From the NCBI RefSeq assembly GCF_000801105.2, contig NC_079517.1:9424001-9488000 (forward strand): 64,000 bases of DNA, in the 5' to 3' direction. The notes below the pieces were generated by a model. It was not told the DNA's origin and did not search any database. It saw only the letters and a list, made by a program, of their open reading frames with translations. A program made the position numbers and the translations under genes. Of the stretch, positions 32,533 through 42,765 are shown piece by piece (within the stretch, counting starts at the first letter, position 1; each line of letters begins with the position of its first letter). The DNA comes from Raphanus sativus (Eukaryota > Streptophyta > Magnoliopsida > Brassicales > Brassicaceae).

Positions 32533-33902
32533 TTTTTTTGTTTGTTCAAACCAACTTTCATTAATAAAACTTACACTCCATCAAGAGAGGAATTATTCAA
32601 CAGAAACAATAATACAGCCACAATAGCTAAAGAAACCGCTGCATCAAAAGCAAACCGGATAACACAAACATAGATAAAAGCAAACATAACACACAAGCAA
32701 CTTAAAAGTGAAACACAATCAGTGCTGAGTGAGATGAAGCCACGGGAAGTGGAGAACACACGCAGTGAACTGATACCCGAACATGCTGCAGCAATAAATG
32801 CATAGAAGGCAGCAAGGAACTTGGCTACAGAGGTGATCAAGCACCATATTAATGAGCCTTCGAATTGTGAGGAAACCTGCAACCATAATGGGGTGTAGAG
32901 TTGCAAGAACCACCACGGCCAGACAAACAAGTCTGAAAATACGAAGCCAAGGTTGGCTTCTTTAACTCCATCTCTAATCTTTTTGAGTTGTAGACCTGAA
33001 ACATCAGAGAAGACTACCAACATACAAATATATTGTGATGATCGCAAAAAGAGATTTCGAACAACAACCTCATGCTGAGGTAAGTGAGCCTCATACTGAG
33101 GTAAGTGAACCTCATACTGAGGTAAGTGAGCCTCATACTGAGGTAAGTGTGCCTCATACTGAGGTAAGTGAACCTCATACTGAGATAAGTGAACCTCATA
33201 CTGAGGTAAGTGAAGGCAAAACAAGTGCCTAACATCTTCATAATGAGTAAAACAATGACTGACAAGAAGCATAAGATCCTCATACTGAGGTAATGGTCGT
33301 GAATGGTTTCTTATACGGAGGACAAGGAATCCAAATCTAAGGTACGTTCCATCCCAAATAGAAACATCAAGAGAGGTCACAAAGGTCATACCTTTCCAAG
33401 TTATGCTTAACAGGAAGAAAAAACAAATTTTTCCCCATATGAAACTATAGATCTGAAACCTATAACCATTGGTAGGAAGAAGCAGAGGCTTGACAAGGTC
33501 ACTCCAAGAGAAACAATCAACAAACAGGCTGAGTCAGATGTTGTTGTAGAATGAAGAGGAGACCTCGCAGCTGCTAAGGTGAAACAATGGCAGGGAAAAG
33601 AGGACATATCCAATGCGAGAGTTTCAGAAGCGTCGGGAGGATCAGGAGGGTCGGGAGCAGAGACCCCAATGAGTAGATCTAGAAGAAAAACAAATGGCGG
33701 CGGCTTAGGAGGTGGGGGGAGGAGCAACAGTGACTCCGAACCCTGAAGGAGCAGCATCGAAACCATGGAAGAAAGGAAGAGGAGGGAGAAAGAAGAGGTT
33801 CTCACCGGTGGGCGAGAGGCCACACCGACGGCGGCAGACTAAGGTGAACAAACCCTAATCGCCTTGGAGTCGCATAGAGAGAAAAAACGAAATCCAAAGA
33901 GG
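32533..33902 (-). mobile_element. Retroposon with 24-bp target duplication and poly(A)
   Basis: A 24-base duplication at 32509-32532 and 33903-33926 flanks 1370 bp. On the minus strand the insert starts CCTCTTTGGATTTCG, contains a leader-like GCGATTAGGGTTTG, and ends ACAAACAAAAAAAA. It carries a frame (33407-33823) with a PPDPPDPP motif as in Brassicaceae LINE first proteins, and a 3' part with open but unrecognised sequence. No reverse transcriptase was seen, so it is a non-autonomous LINE- or Sadhu-like element or an internally deleted LINE. The target duplication is unusually long. Confidence 0.7.
33068..33214. repeat. 21-bp minisatellite, seven units
   Basis: Seven tandem copies of a 21-base unit (start CCTCATACTGAGGTAAGTGA) run from 33068 to 33214 with few differences. 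On the minus strand they read in frame as repeats of the heptapeptide HLPQYEV/HLPQYEA. A partial unit (CCTCATACTGAGGTAA) recurs near 33279. The array lies inside the retroposon. Confidence 0.85.
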
Positions 33903-33926
33903 TATTTATATATACGACTATTATAT

Positions 33927-35391
33927 AATGACCTAAAAGGGTACAATTTTATATATTGTAATGTGTGTATGAGTTTCCAATAGAGATCTTCTCAGTAACA
34001 AGCATCTTAAATTAAACACAAAAAAATGACTAAATTTTTCTTTAAACTTGGCTAACCTGCCAAATATCATAGTCCTAAATAAATCACATAATTTACTTTG
34101 GCTGAGCTATTTTGGATTAGGATATAGTCAACATGAACAGTGCCAACTTCCCTGCGCCTCTCACAAAAACCTATGTCAATCTCTTCTTTCTTCTTTATTA
34201 GCTCGAGATCAGGAATTCAGGATATAAGGGAGAGAGAAGAGATAGAATGATAATAAACTTTGCAAATTACGCGACTAATTATACAGACTTAATATATTTT
34301 GACATTTTTCGCGTACAAACCTAAGTTGTTTTTTTTCTTATCAGCTACTAGTTTAGTTATTAATTGTGTCTGTTACGTCCATGAACCATGCGTCGCGTCG
34401 TAATTGGCAAAACAATAAAAAAAAGTTGCTATATCCCCAATCATATCGTTTACTCGGGACAAAAGACAATGAATTTGGGTACACAACTGGCGTACAGTCA
34501 CAAAAGGGATAATGCATTGCATCTAATCAAGGAGTATACTTTTTATCAATTTTCTTTTTAGATATACTTACAGCAATTTTTCTAGATTTCTGTAGAGAAG
34601 ATAAGATTGCATGTGTAATGTTGGCTTCACTAAGGGTAGGCACAAATCCAATATTTAAGTTTTTGTATTAGTGGTTAGATTTATTTTTATCTGAATAATC
34701 AATTATTTAATTTGATCCGCATTTTTTCGGATAATCGATGTTTATATCCAAAAAAAAATATGTTTTATTGGATATTTATCTGATCTATATAAATAAAACT
34801 AAAATTAAAAATAAATATATAATATAAAATAATAATAATTTAGTACAAAAATAAAAATTTATTTACTTTAAAATAATCTAATACATAAAAAATCAATTTA
34901 ATAAATAAACATATTGTAAATTTATGTTAAATATGATAATTATAATTTACATATATGTATACATATGCATATAACTTATACGGATCAGATCAAATATTTA
35001 TTCTTATAAATATTAGTATTTATTATTTACTTTGTTTTTGACAGATATTTTATGTAAAAATATTTGTCTTGCTTCATACTAATATGGATATCAAATTTGT
35101 TGGTTCTAATAAAAACGAATAACGAATTTAATTAAATTTTACGGATATTTTTCCTAGTCTTATGCTCGACGAAAGTCACAAGTCTGTCGATAAATTTTTT
35201 TTTTTTTTTTTTTAAAGGAAAATCATCTGTCGATAAATATTTACACTGAATTTTTAGACCAAACTAGAAGTAATTTTATGTAACGGAATGCTAGAACCTA
35301 CATGTGTTTACAGCTACATCATCAGCTTGAAAATCGTTCTTTATAAGAAACAAAGGTAACTGGCTCTATGTAGTTCTCTTAATCTTATATT
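33927..35391. other. Intergenic with a decayed hAT-like element
   Basis: No gene supported. From about 34637 (AGGGTAGGCACAAATCC) to 35162 (TATTTTTCCTAGTCTTA) the text resembles the TAGGGCTGGGCA-type element at 10889-11566, but no target duplication was found. The rest is AT-rich. Confidence 0.4.
35183..35238. repeat. Tail-only insertion with long T-run and 13-bp duplication
   Basis: TCTGTCGATAAAT lies at 35183-35195 and 35226-35238. The 30-base insert is 18 T followed by AAAGGAAAATCA. On the minus strand it is TGATTTTCCTTT plus a long A-tail, the longest tail of the series. Confidence 0.75.
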
Positions 35392-35692
35392 TGTTATAAA
35401 AAGACTTATAAATTTTATGTGTATCGGAAATTTTATAGAAAGAAATTTTATACCCGCAGGAGAAAGATAACACTGATGTATGATAAATAAACGAGAGAGA
35501 GTTTCTTATAGAAGAGAGGAAGAGAGGTGTGTTTACAATCGAACGAATTCGTTCGTTTATATAGAGAGTAAAAAGAAAAAGTTACTGTGCGTGCATAGTG
35601 ACGTGGGCTCCACATAATAAATCTCATTTGTCGAAGTTACGGTGCGTATATCTTTGACGTTGCTTCTTCTTCTGTTTTTCATGTTTATAACA
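35392..35692 (-). repeat. 3' LTR of Copia 2
   Basis: 301 bp, identical by eye to 41323-41623. The AAGGGGGAG tract on the minus strand lies just inside it. Confidence 0.9.
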
Positions 35693-35837
35693 CTCCCCCT
35701 TGGAGACCAGTGTCACTATCATCTTTTGCTCAACGTCTTTGTTGCCTCGTTAAAAACCTTTCTAGGAAAACCCAATGGGAAAAACCATAGTAAGGTAAAA
35801 AGAGTACAACCACGTAAGCTCCCCCTCGAATGAGCAG

Positions 35838-38800
35838 TCATAGATCCTTCTGATGACGCATTCCAATATTATGAACATGTTTTCTGAACACCGAGGTAGG
35901 AAGTGATTTAGTGAAGAGGTCAACTGCATTGTCGCATGATCGAACGTATCTTACTTCAATCTCTTTCTTCTTCTCGAGCTCTTGGGTGTATGAGAAGAAC
36001 TTCGGGTGTATATGTTTCGTTCTATCGCTTTTGATATATCCTTCCTTCGTTTGAGCAACACATGCCGCATTATCTTCGTATAGAATAGTTGGCTCCGTAT
36101 TTTCGTCAATTCCGCTGCTTGAACAGATATGTCGGCTTATTGATCTTAGCCATACACATTCTCTACTTGCTTCATGGAGTGCGATGATCTCAGCGTGATT
36201 TGAAGAAGTGGCTACAAGTGTTTGTTTCTGAGAACGCCAAGATATAGCAGTGCCTCCGATCGTGAAAACGTATCCTGTTTGTGATCGGGCTTTGTGTGGA
36301 TCTGAAAGATATCCTGCATCTGCAAAACCAACCATTGGACCTTTTGAATCTTTAGAGTAAAATAAACCCAAATCAATGGTCCCTTGAAGGTAACGAAAGA
36401 TATGCTTAATTCCATTCCAATGTCTCCTTGTGGGAGATGAGCTGAATCTTGCCAAAAGATTAACAGCAAATGATATATCAGGCCGTGTACAATTTGCAAG
36501 GTACATCAGTGCTCCAATTGCACTTAGATATGGTACTTCCGGACCAAGTATCTCTTCATTTTCCTCAGATGGTCGAAATGGATCACTTTCAATATTAAGT
36601 GATCTAACGACCATTGGAGTGCTAAGAGGAGTTGATTTATCCATGTTAAAGCGTTTCAACACTCTTCTAGTGTATGTGGATTGATGCACAAATATACCAT
36701 TTTGATAATGCTCTATTTGTAGGCCAAGACAATATTGTGTCTGTCCGAGATCTTTCATCTCAAATTCTCCTTTGAGATAGTCTGATGCCTTTTGTATTTC
36801 CTTCTGAGTTCCAATAATATTTAGATCATCAACATATACCGCGATTATCACAAATCCGGATTTTGTTTTCTTGATGAAAACACATGGACATATGGGATCA
36901 TTTACATATCCTTCTCTTGTTAAATGCTTACTGAGACGATTATACCACATACGTCCAGATTGTTTTAACCCATATAATGATCTTTGCAATTTTATTGCAC
37001 ATAACTCTTTCGGTTTGGAACTTAATGCTTCTGGCATTTTAAATCCATCAGGAACTTTCATGTAGATATCAGTATCTATTGACCCGTATAGATAGGCTGT
37101 AACAACATCCATAAGACGCATCTCAAGATTCTTATCAGCTGCTAGACTCATCAGGAATCTAAAAGTGATTGCATCCATAACAGGAGAATATGTTTCCTCA
37201 TAATCAATTCCCGGTCTTTGAGAAAAACCTTGGGCAACAAGACGAGCTTTGTATCTTGTGATCTCATTTTTCTCATTTCGCTTTCGAACGAAAACCCATT
37301 TGTACCCAACAGGTCTCACATCTACAGGTGTGAGTACAATAGATCCAAATACTTCTCGTTTATTAAGCGAATCAAGTTCGGTTTGTATTGCATCTTTCCA
37401 CTGTTTCCAATCATGTCTCTTTTGACATTCATAAACAGATTTCGGTTCTGGATCTTCAATTTTCTCATTTATTTCACTTGACACAATATATGAGAAAGCA
37501 TCATCAACATCATCCTTTTCATTTCTGTTCCATATCTTCTTATTATGGATGTAGTTGATAGAAATCTCATGATTCCTTTCTGATTCAGGATGCTCTACTT
37601 TTTCAGTATTCTCATCGTTTGTTTCTTCCAAAATACTTTCTGCTATTTTGGGTGTATCAGTCATCTCGATATCCTTTTGTTTTCTAGGATTTTTATTCTT
37701 AGAACCAGCAGGTCTACCTCGCTTCAAGCGTGTTTTAGACTCACGTGTATCATTTTCTTTTCCTTGATCATTTGGTACTTTGATACAAGCAGGAGCATTT
37801 GCAGCTGGTATATGAGATTTAGTTACCGTCTTGGTATCCGCAAAAGCATCAGGTAGCTGATTTGCTATACTCTGTAAATGCATGATTCGTCGAACTTCTA
37901 GTTCTGACTCCTTAGTAGGAGGATCAAGATATAACAACGAAGGTACACTCCATTTGATATCATTTTCTACATTTTTGTTTTCTCCCCCTAGAACTGGGAA
38001 TACTTTCTCATCAAAATGACAATCGGCAAAACGTGCCGTAAAGACATCACCAGTCTGTGGTTCTAGGTATCGTATAATTGATGGAGAATCACAACCAACA
38101 TATATTCCCAACCTTCTTTGTGGTCCCATCTTTGTACGTTGTGGTGGTGCTACAGGCACATATACCGCACAACCAAAAACTCTAAAATGGGAAATGTTTG
38201 GTTCTCGACCAAATGCTAACTGTAATGGAGAATACTTATGGTATGCACTTGGTCTGATCCGAATAAGTGCTTCTGCATGTAAAATAGCATGTCCCCATAC
38301 AGAGGTTGGAAGTTTTGATCTCATGATCAATGGTCTTGCAATCAATTGCAGGCGTTTAATCAAAGACTCGGCCAAACCATTTTGAGTATGAACATGAGCC
38401 ACAGAATGTTCAACTTCAATCCCCGTTACCATACAGTAATCATTGAATGCTTGGGATGTGAATTCACCAGCGTTGTCTAATCTAACTCTTTTAATAGTGT
38501 AATCGGGAAACTGTGCTCGCAGTTTGATTATCTGAGTTAGAAATCTCGCAAATGCCACATTTCGAGATGATAATAGACAGACATGTGACCATCTACTGGA
38601 TGCGTCAATTAATACCATAAAATAGTGGAATGGTCCACAAGGTGGATGTATGGGTCCACATATATCTCCTTGAATTCTTTCAAGAAACTTTGGTGATTCT
38701 GTATTAATTTTGGTTGGCGACGGTCTTACGATCAACTTACCAAGAGAACATGCAACACATGTCATTTTATTCCCTTGAGAAATCTCCTGTATTTTCAGTG

Positions 38801-39389
38801 AGTGACCATGTGAGCTCTCTATGATTCTACGCATCATTGAGGTGCCTGGGTGGCCGAGCCGATCATGCCATAATGTGAAATCTTCTGGATTTTCTTTTAT
38901 TACAAGATTGGATTCGATTGCATCTATGTAGGTATGATGCAATCCCGAAGGGAGTTCGGGAAACTTTTCCAATATATGTCTTTTGCCATATTTCTCAGAA
39001 GTTACATACATGTATTTCTTTCCATCCTCAGTTGCAGACTGAGTATCATATCCGTGACGATAGATATCTTTGAAACTCAACAAATTCCTTTTAGAACTCG
39101 GAGAGTATAAGGCATTTTTTATGGATAATCTTGTTCCATTCGGCAATGTAAATTTAGCTTTACCAGCACCTTCAATCACGTCTGCAGGACCTGATATTGT
39201 ATTGACAATAATTTTTGTCGTTTTTAAATCAGAGAAATATCTCTTTTGTTTCAGAATAGTGTGTGTTGTTCCACTATCTGGTATACATATTTCTCGTATT
39301 CGTTTCTTGGATTTTGTTCCACTGGCATTCTGATCCATTTCTGTAATAGTCATAAACATCAATAAAAGAGAAACATGAAATTCATTCAT
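35838..39389 (-). CDS. Copia pol polyprotein (Copia 2)
   Basis: An open frame of 1183 residues from the first ATG; the spliced or true start may be the methionine at 39338 (MDQNASGTKSKKR). Domains: protease (PDSGTTH, near residue 38), Gag-pre-integrase (LWHDRLGHPG), integrase (GDICGPIH, VRLDNAGEF, NGLAESLIKR), reverse transcriptase with YVDDLNII near 850, and RNase H with FADAGYLSDP and SSNHAEIIALHEA. No stop or frameshift is seen inside. It lies in the same frame as gag, but a TAG at 39549-39551, a further in-frame stop and an AT-rich gap of 159 bases separate them. Just before MDQNA the minus strand reads ACTATTACAG, a good splice acceptor, so part of the gap may be an intron. Confidence 0.9.
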   Translation of the reverse strand: MNEFHVSLLLMFMTITEMDQNASGTKSKKRIREICIPDSGTTHTILKQKRYFSDLKTTKIIVNTISGPADVIEGAGKAKFTLPNGTRLSIKNALYSPSSKRNLLSFKDIYRHGYDTQSATEDGKKYMYVTSEKYGKRHILEKFPELPSGLHHTYIDAIESNLVIKENPEDFTLWHDRLGHPGTSMMRRIIESSHGHSLKIQEISQGNKMTCVACSLGKLIVRPSPTKINTESPKFLERIQGDICGPIHPPCGPFHYFMVLIDASSRWSHVCLLSSRNVAFARFLTQIIKLRAQFPDYTIKRVRLDNAGEFTSQAFNDYCMVTGIEVEHSVAHVHTQNGLAESLIKRLQLIARPLIMRSKLPTSVWGHAILHAEALIRIRPSAYHKYSPLQLAFGREPNISHFRVFGCAVYVPVAPPQRTKMGPQRRLGIYVGCDSPSIIRYLEPQTGDVFTARFADCHFDEKVFPVLGGENKNVENDIKWSVPSLLYLDPPTKESELEVRRIMHLQSIANQLPDAFADTKTVTKSHIPAANAPACIKVPNDQGKENDTRESKTRLKRGRPAGSKNKNPRKQKDIEMTDTPKIAESILEETNDENTEKVEHPESERNHEISINYIHNKKIWNRNEKDDVDDAFSYIVSSEINEKIEDPEPKSVYECQKRHDWKQWKDAIQTELDSLNKREVFGSIVLTPVDVRPVGYKWVFVRKRNEKNEITRYKARLVAQGFSQRPGIDYEETYSPVMDAITFRFLMSLAADKNLEMRLMDVVTAYLYGSIDTDIYMKVPDGFKMPEALSSKPKELCAIKLQRSLYGLKQSGRMWYNRLSKHLTREGYVNDPICPCVFIKKTKSGFVIIAVYVDDLNIIGTQKEIQKASDYLKGEFEMKDLGQTQYCLGLQIEHYQNGIFVHQSTYTRRVLKRFNMDKSTPLSTPMVVRSLNIESDPFRPSEENEEILGPEVPYLSAIGALMYLANCTRPDISFAVNLLARFSSSPTRRHWNGIKHIFRYLQGTIDLGLFYSKDSKGPMVGFADAGYLSDPHKARSQTGYVFTIGGTAISWRSQKQTLVATSSNHAEIIALHEASRECVWLRSISRHICSSSGIDENTEPTILYEDNAACVAQTKEGYIKSDRTKHIHPKFFSYTQELEKKKEIEVRYVRSCDNAVDLFTKSLPTSVFRKHVHNIGMRHQKDL

Positions 39390-39548
39390 ATAATAATCAT
39401 ATTAGAAAACATACAATAATTATACATTAAAGTAATATTAAAAACATCACTATTCGTTTAAGACAGGAAATGTAATAATTATACATGACAATACTGAAGG
39501 TTATTTAGTAATCTTATTATAAGCACTTCAGTTCTCTTCAGGAGGAAT

Positions 39549-40538
39549 CTAGTCTAGCTCATTTGCGAAATCAGAGGCATCGAGGTACGATGTCCCCTCA
39601 AAATTTTCGGTGAGATTCACTTCCTTAGCTTTGCCTTTCGTGGACTCTTGATATAACTTACAGAGATGTGGAGGAGTACGACAGGTACGAGACCAATGTC
39701 CCTTACATCCACATCTGTAACATACACTCTCACGCTTCTGCGTGGTATCTTCTTGAGTTTCTTTGCCCTTAGAACTTTGTTCGGATCTAACCCATTTGTT
39801 AGATCCCTTCCATTTCGGATTGTAAGTTTTTCCACGTTTGCTGTTGAAATGGCGACCACGACCACGACCACGACCCCGACTGGTTTGGGTTCTTCTCTCT
39901 GAGTTTTCTATTGACGTAGCATTCACTTCAGGGAATGCTTTGGCTCCCGTAGGTCGGGAATTGTGATTTTTGATCAGAAGCTCATTGTTCTTTTCAGCCA
40001 ACATGAGTGCAACCATCAATTCAGAAAATCTCGTGTACCCGCATTTTCTGTAAATTTCGGGTAGGAAGTGAAGCTGTTTGTGGAAAGTGTTGTAAGTCTT
40101 ATTCATCATTTCTGCTTCGGAGACAGGGTTACCGCAATACTTCAGGAGTGAAACTATCCTCAGGACAGCGGAATTGTATTCCTCAACCTTTTGAAAATCC
40201 TGAAACCTCAGATTTTTCCATTCTTCTAGAGCGTGAGGGAGGTTGACTTCCTTTTGGTTATCGAACCTTTCTTTTAAAGCTTGCCACAGTTCAGCTGGGT
40301 CTTCTATGCTCGCATAGTCATGCGTAACATTTTCATCGAGGTGTTTTTTCAGGAAAATTATCGCTTCAGCCTTATGCTCAGGCGGCGATTTGTTACCGAT
40401 TACAATCGTCTCGGTTAACTTTTTCATAATCAGATAGGGTTTCACGTTTGTGACCCATCCGACATAGTTTTCGCCAGTTATTTTGAGAGCCGGAAACTGA
40501 AGATGCTCGATTCTTGCCATTTGCATTTCTAAAAACAA
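39549..40538 (-). CDS. Copia Gag protein (Copia 2)
   Basis: 329 residues. The start is probably MQMARIEHLQFPALKITGEN a few codons into the frame, typical of plant Copia Gag. Helical Gag sequence (VEEYNSAVLRIVSLLKYCG) follows, then an Arg/Gly-rich region near 220-230 and a CCHC zinc knuckle, CYRCGCKGHWSRTC, near residue 273. It ends DASDFANELD, then TAG. Gag encoded apart from pol allows more Gag than Pol to be made; in other plant Copia elements this balance is set by splicing. Confidence 0.9.
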   Translation of the reverse strand: MFLEMQMARIEHLQFPALKITGENYVGWVTNVKPYLIMKKLTETIVIGNKSPPEHKAEAIIFLKKHLDENVTHDYASIEDPAELWQALKERFDNQKEVNLPHALEEWKNLRFQDFQKVEEYNSAVLRIVSLLKYCGNPVSEAEMMNKTYNTFHKQLHFLPEIYRKCGYTRFSELMVALMLAEKNNELLIKNHNSRPTGAKAFPEVNATSIENSERRTQTSRGRGRGRGRHFNSKRGKTYNPKWKGSNKWVRSEQSSKGKETQEDTTQKRESVCYRCGCKGHWSRTCRTPPHLCKLYQESTKGKAKEVNLTENFEGTSYLDASDFANELD

Positions 40539-41322
40539 GTATAATAAATTTTATTAGAATTTCATAATATTTAGAATGAACCATTTATATTAATCATGCA
40601 AGCAATTACAAAGAGAAACAATGTATAGAAAAGTAAACCGATATTCATCGTAAATTCTCCCGGAGCAAATTTTCCAACGAATAGACCGTAAATAGAAACA
40701 CAAATTAGAATTGCAACTAAAATCAAAAACGCGCGGATCATCTTTCTTGAGAGAGAAAATTGAGAGAAAATTATTTGAAAATATTTGGGAGAAGATGAAT
40801 AATTTTTGATGAAGAAAATGAATGAGTTATGAGTGTATTTATAGATGTAAAATTACTGTTCATAGCCGTTTGAAAAGGGTAAAATTTTGAAATTTTTTCT
40901 TTGTGACCGTTGGCGTTAAATCGTTGAATCGAAAATTAGTCTGAAAATATCGTAATAATCAGTCAATCAATTTCAGTAAATTTCACAATATTTTTATATA
41001 GGTGAGCAAACATTTATATAATAATCACGATATAATAAACAGAGAAATTTCAATCGCATTATGGTGATAAATAAATTTCCATTATAGTATTAAGTAAATT
41101 TTGCGGCGGCACAGCCAATCCAAATAATTATGGTGTAATTAACAATCAAGGTTTATTAACGAGGCGACATACCGCCCGCATTAATACAGATAAATAATAA
41201 TGAATTAAAACAACCACTATAAAATAATGAATAATAATATAGGCGGTATACCGACCATTATAGCAGGGTAAATATGATACATATAAACTTTACCGAATTG
41301 CAGAGTGATCGTGCTGATAACG

Positions 41323-41623
41323 TGTTATAAAAAGACTTATAAATTTTATGTGTATCGGAAATTTTATAGAAAGAAATTTTATACCCGCAGGAGAAAGATA
41401 ACACTGATGTATGATAAATAAACGAGAGAGAGTTTCTTATAGAAGAGAGGAAGAGAGGTGTGTTTACAATCGAACGAATTCGTTCGTTTATATAGAGAGT
41501 AAAAAGAAAAAGTTACTGTGCGTGCATAGTGACGTGGGCTCCACATAATAAATCTCATTTGTCGAAGTTACGGTGCGTATATCTTTGACGTTGCTTCTTC
41601 TTCTGTTTTTCATGTTTATAACA
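41323..41623 (-). repeat. 5' LTR of Copia 2
   Basis: 301 bp, transcriptional start side of the minus-strand element. A TATATAGAGAG motif near 41490 lies on the plus strand; on the minus strand this reads CTCTCTATATAAACGAACGA, a plausible TATA region. Confidence 0.9.
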
Positions 41624-41936
41624 ATATTCGTATTTATTGGTAAACGAAGACGATAACCACTCAAGCTTGAGAATATAATAAACTTAGTTCCAAAAAATTA
41701 GCAAATATCAATTTGAAAAGAGTAGGGTCGAAATTTACTTGGACAAATCTCTAAGATAGCACATAGAAAATACTTATGACAACATAGCATATAAATGAAA
41801 AAAGTTTCTTTGAATAGTATTTATTTTTAAAAAAATGAATTACCTTTTTGGGGTCAAATTAAAGGATAAATTACTAGTTTATAAAATGCTAGTTTAAACA
41901 CTTAATCATTAATCCCTATACATGTAGAACTCGAGG

Positions 41937-42765
41937 CAAGGTCGTCTCAAACTTTATACAGACCTGTTCAAAAAGAAAATAAGACCCCTTTTAATAATCT
42001 GAAATAATTTTGATATTTTTACAAAACATCACTATAATATAAAATAAATACATCAGTTTAATTATTTTATACCTAAAGAACATCATTTTCTAATTTTAAT
42101 GTAAAATCATTGAATTTGATTATTTGGCATTGTTCACAAAGTCATTGATCAAATCATCAAATTTGATCATTCTTCTAACTTTATCAGTTTCTTTTACGTT
42201 TATTATATCCAAAATCAAAAATAATAATCAATAAATATTATAAAGTAATGAAATCTGGATAGTAAACTATATACTTGTGATTGGACAAGTCACTCTTTTT
42301 TTCTTGTCAATAGAAGTTGTAGGTTAATTTTCTTTTATTTTTGTTTGCTATTTTTAATTTAAAAATGGTGAAGAAAATATATTTTGTTCTCCGTATTTAT
42401 AATCACTAATTGATAATTATTTCCTAAACATAACCAATTAAAATATTAACTTTCTATACTACCATTTAATATTCAAACACACATCAACAACTATTTCTTA
42501 CTTTCCAAAATATATAATCGATATAAATACTATTTACTTCCTCATTTATTGCATCTTTAGTTGGTTATATAAACAAAATAAAAATTTTAATTTACATTTA
42601 TTGGTTATAAATATGAAAACTAAATTCAAATATAATTATTCTGATTATGATTAAAATGTGATTTTAAATGTATAACTATTACTAAAACAAAATGGAATTA
42701 TAGACCCTCTAAAATTTTGGATCATTTTTGACCGCTCCACTTACAGGTGCTAAAAGACGGCACTG
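41937..42765. mobile_element. Decayed hAT element, inverse relative of 29039-29811
   Basis: It starts CAAGGTCGTCTCAAACTTTA and ends TAAAAGACGGCACTG. Both ends and several internal stretches match the complement of the 29039-29811 element. The flanks (ACTCGAGG and GCTTGAGT) may be an eroded 8-bp duplication. At 829 bp, without transposase, it is older than its relative. Confidence 0.7.

Larger units (their letters stand above)
35392..41623 (-). mobile_element. Intact Copia retrotransposon 2, very recent insertion
   Basis: The element is 6232 bp with 301-bp LTRs (TGTTATAA...TTATAACA) that I read as identical. It is flanked by perfect 5-bp duplications ATATT (35387-35391 and 41624-41628). On the minus strand the 5' LTR (41323-41623) is followed by CGTTATCAGCACGATC, a primer-binding site type common in plant Copia elements. 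A purine tract, AAGGGGGAG, precedes the 3' LTR. A leader of about 780 bp comes before gag. Gag and pol are separate frames (see below). The LTRs carry the palindrome CGAACGAATTCGTTCG. Confidence 0.95.

Noticed and set aside
33068..33214. CRISPR-like array
   Set aside because: The 21-bp units are contiguous with no spacers, and the genome is a plant nucleus; it is a minisatellite.
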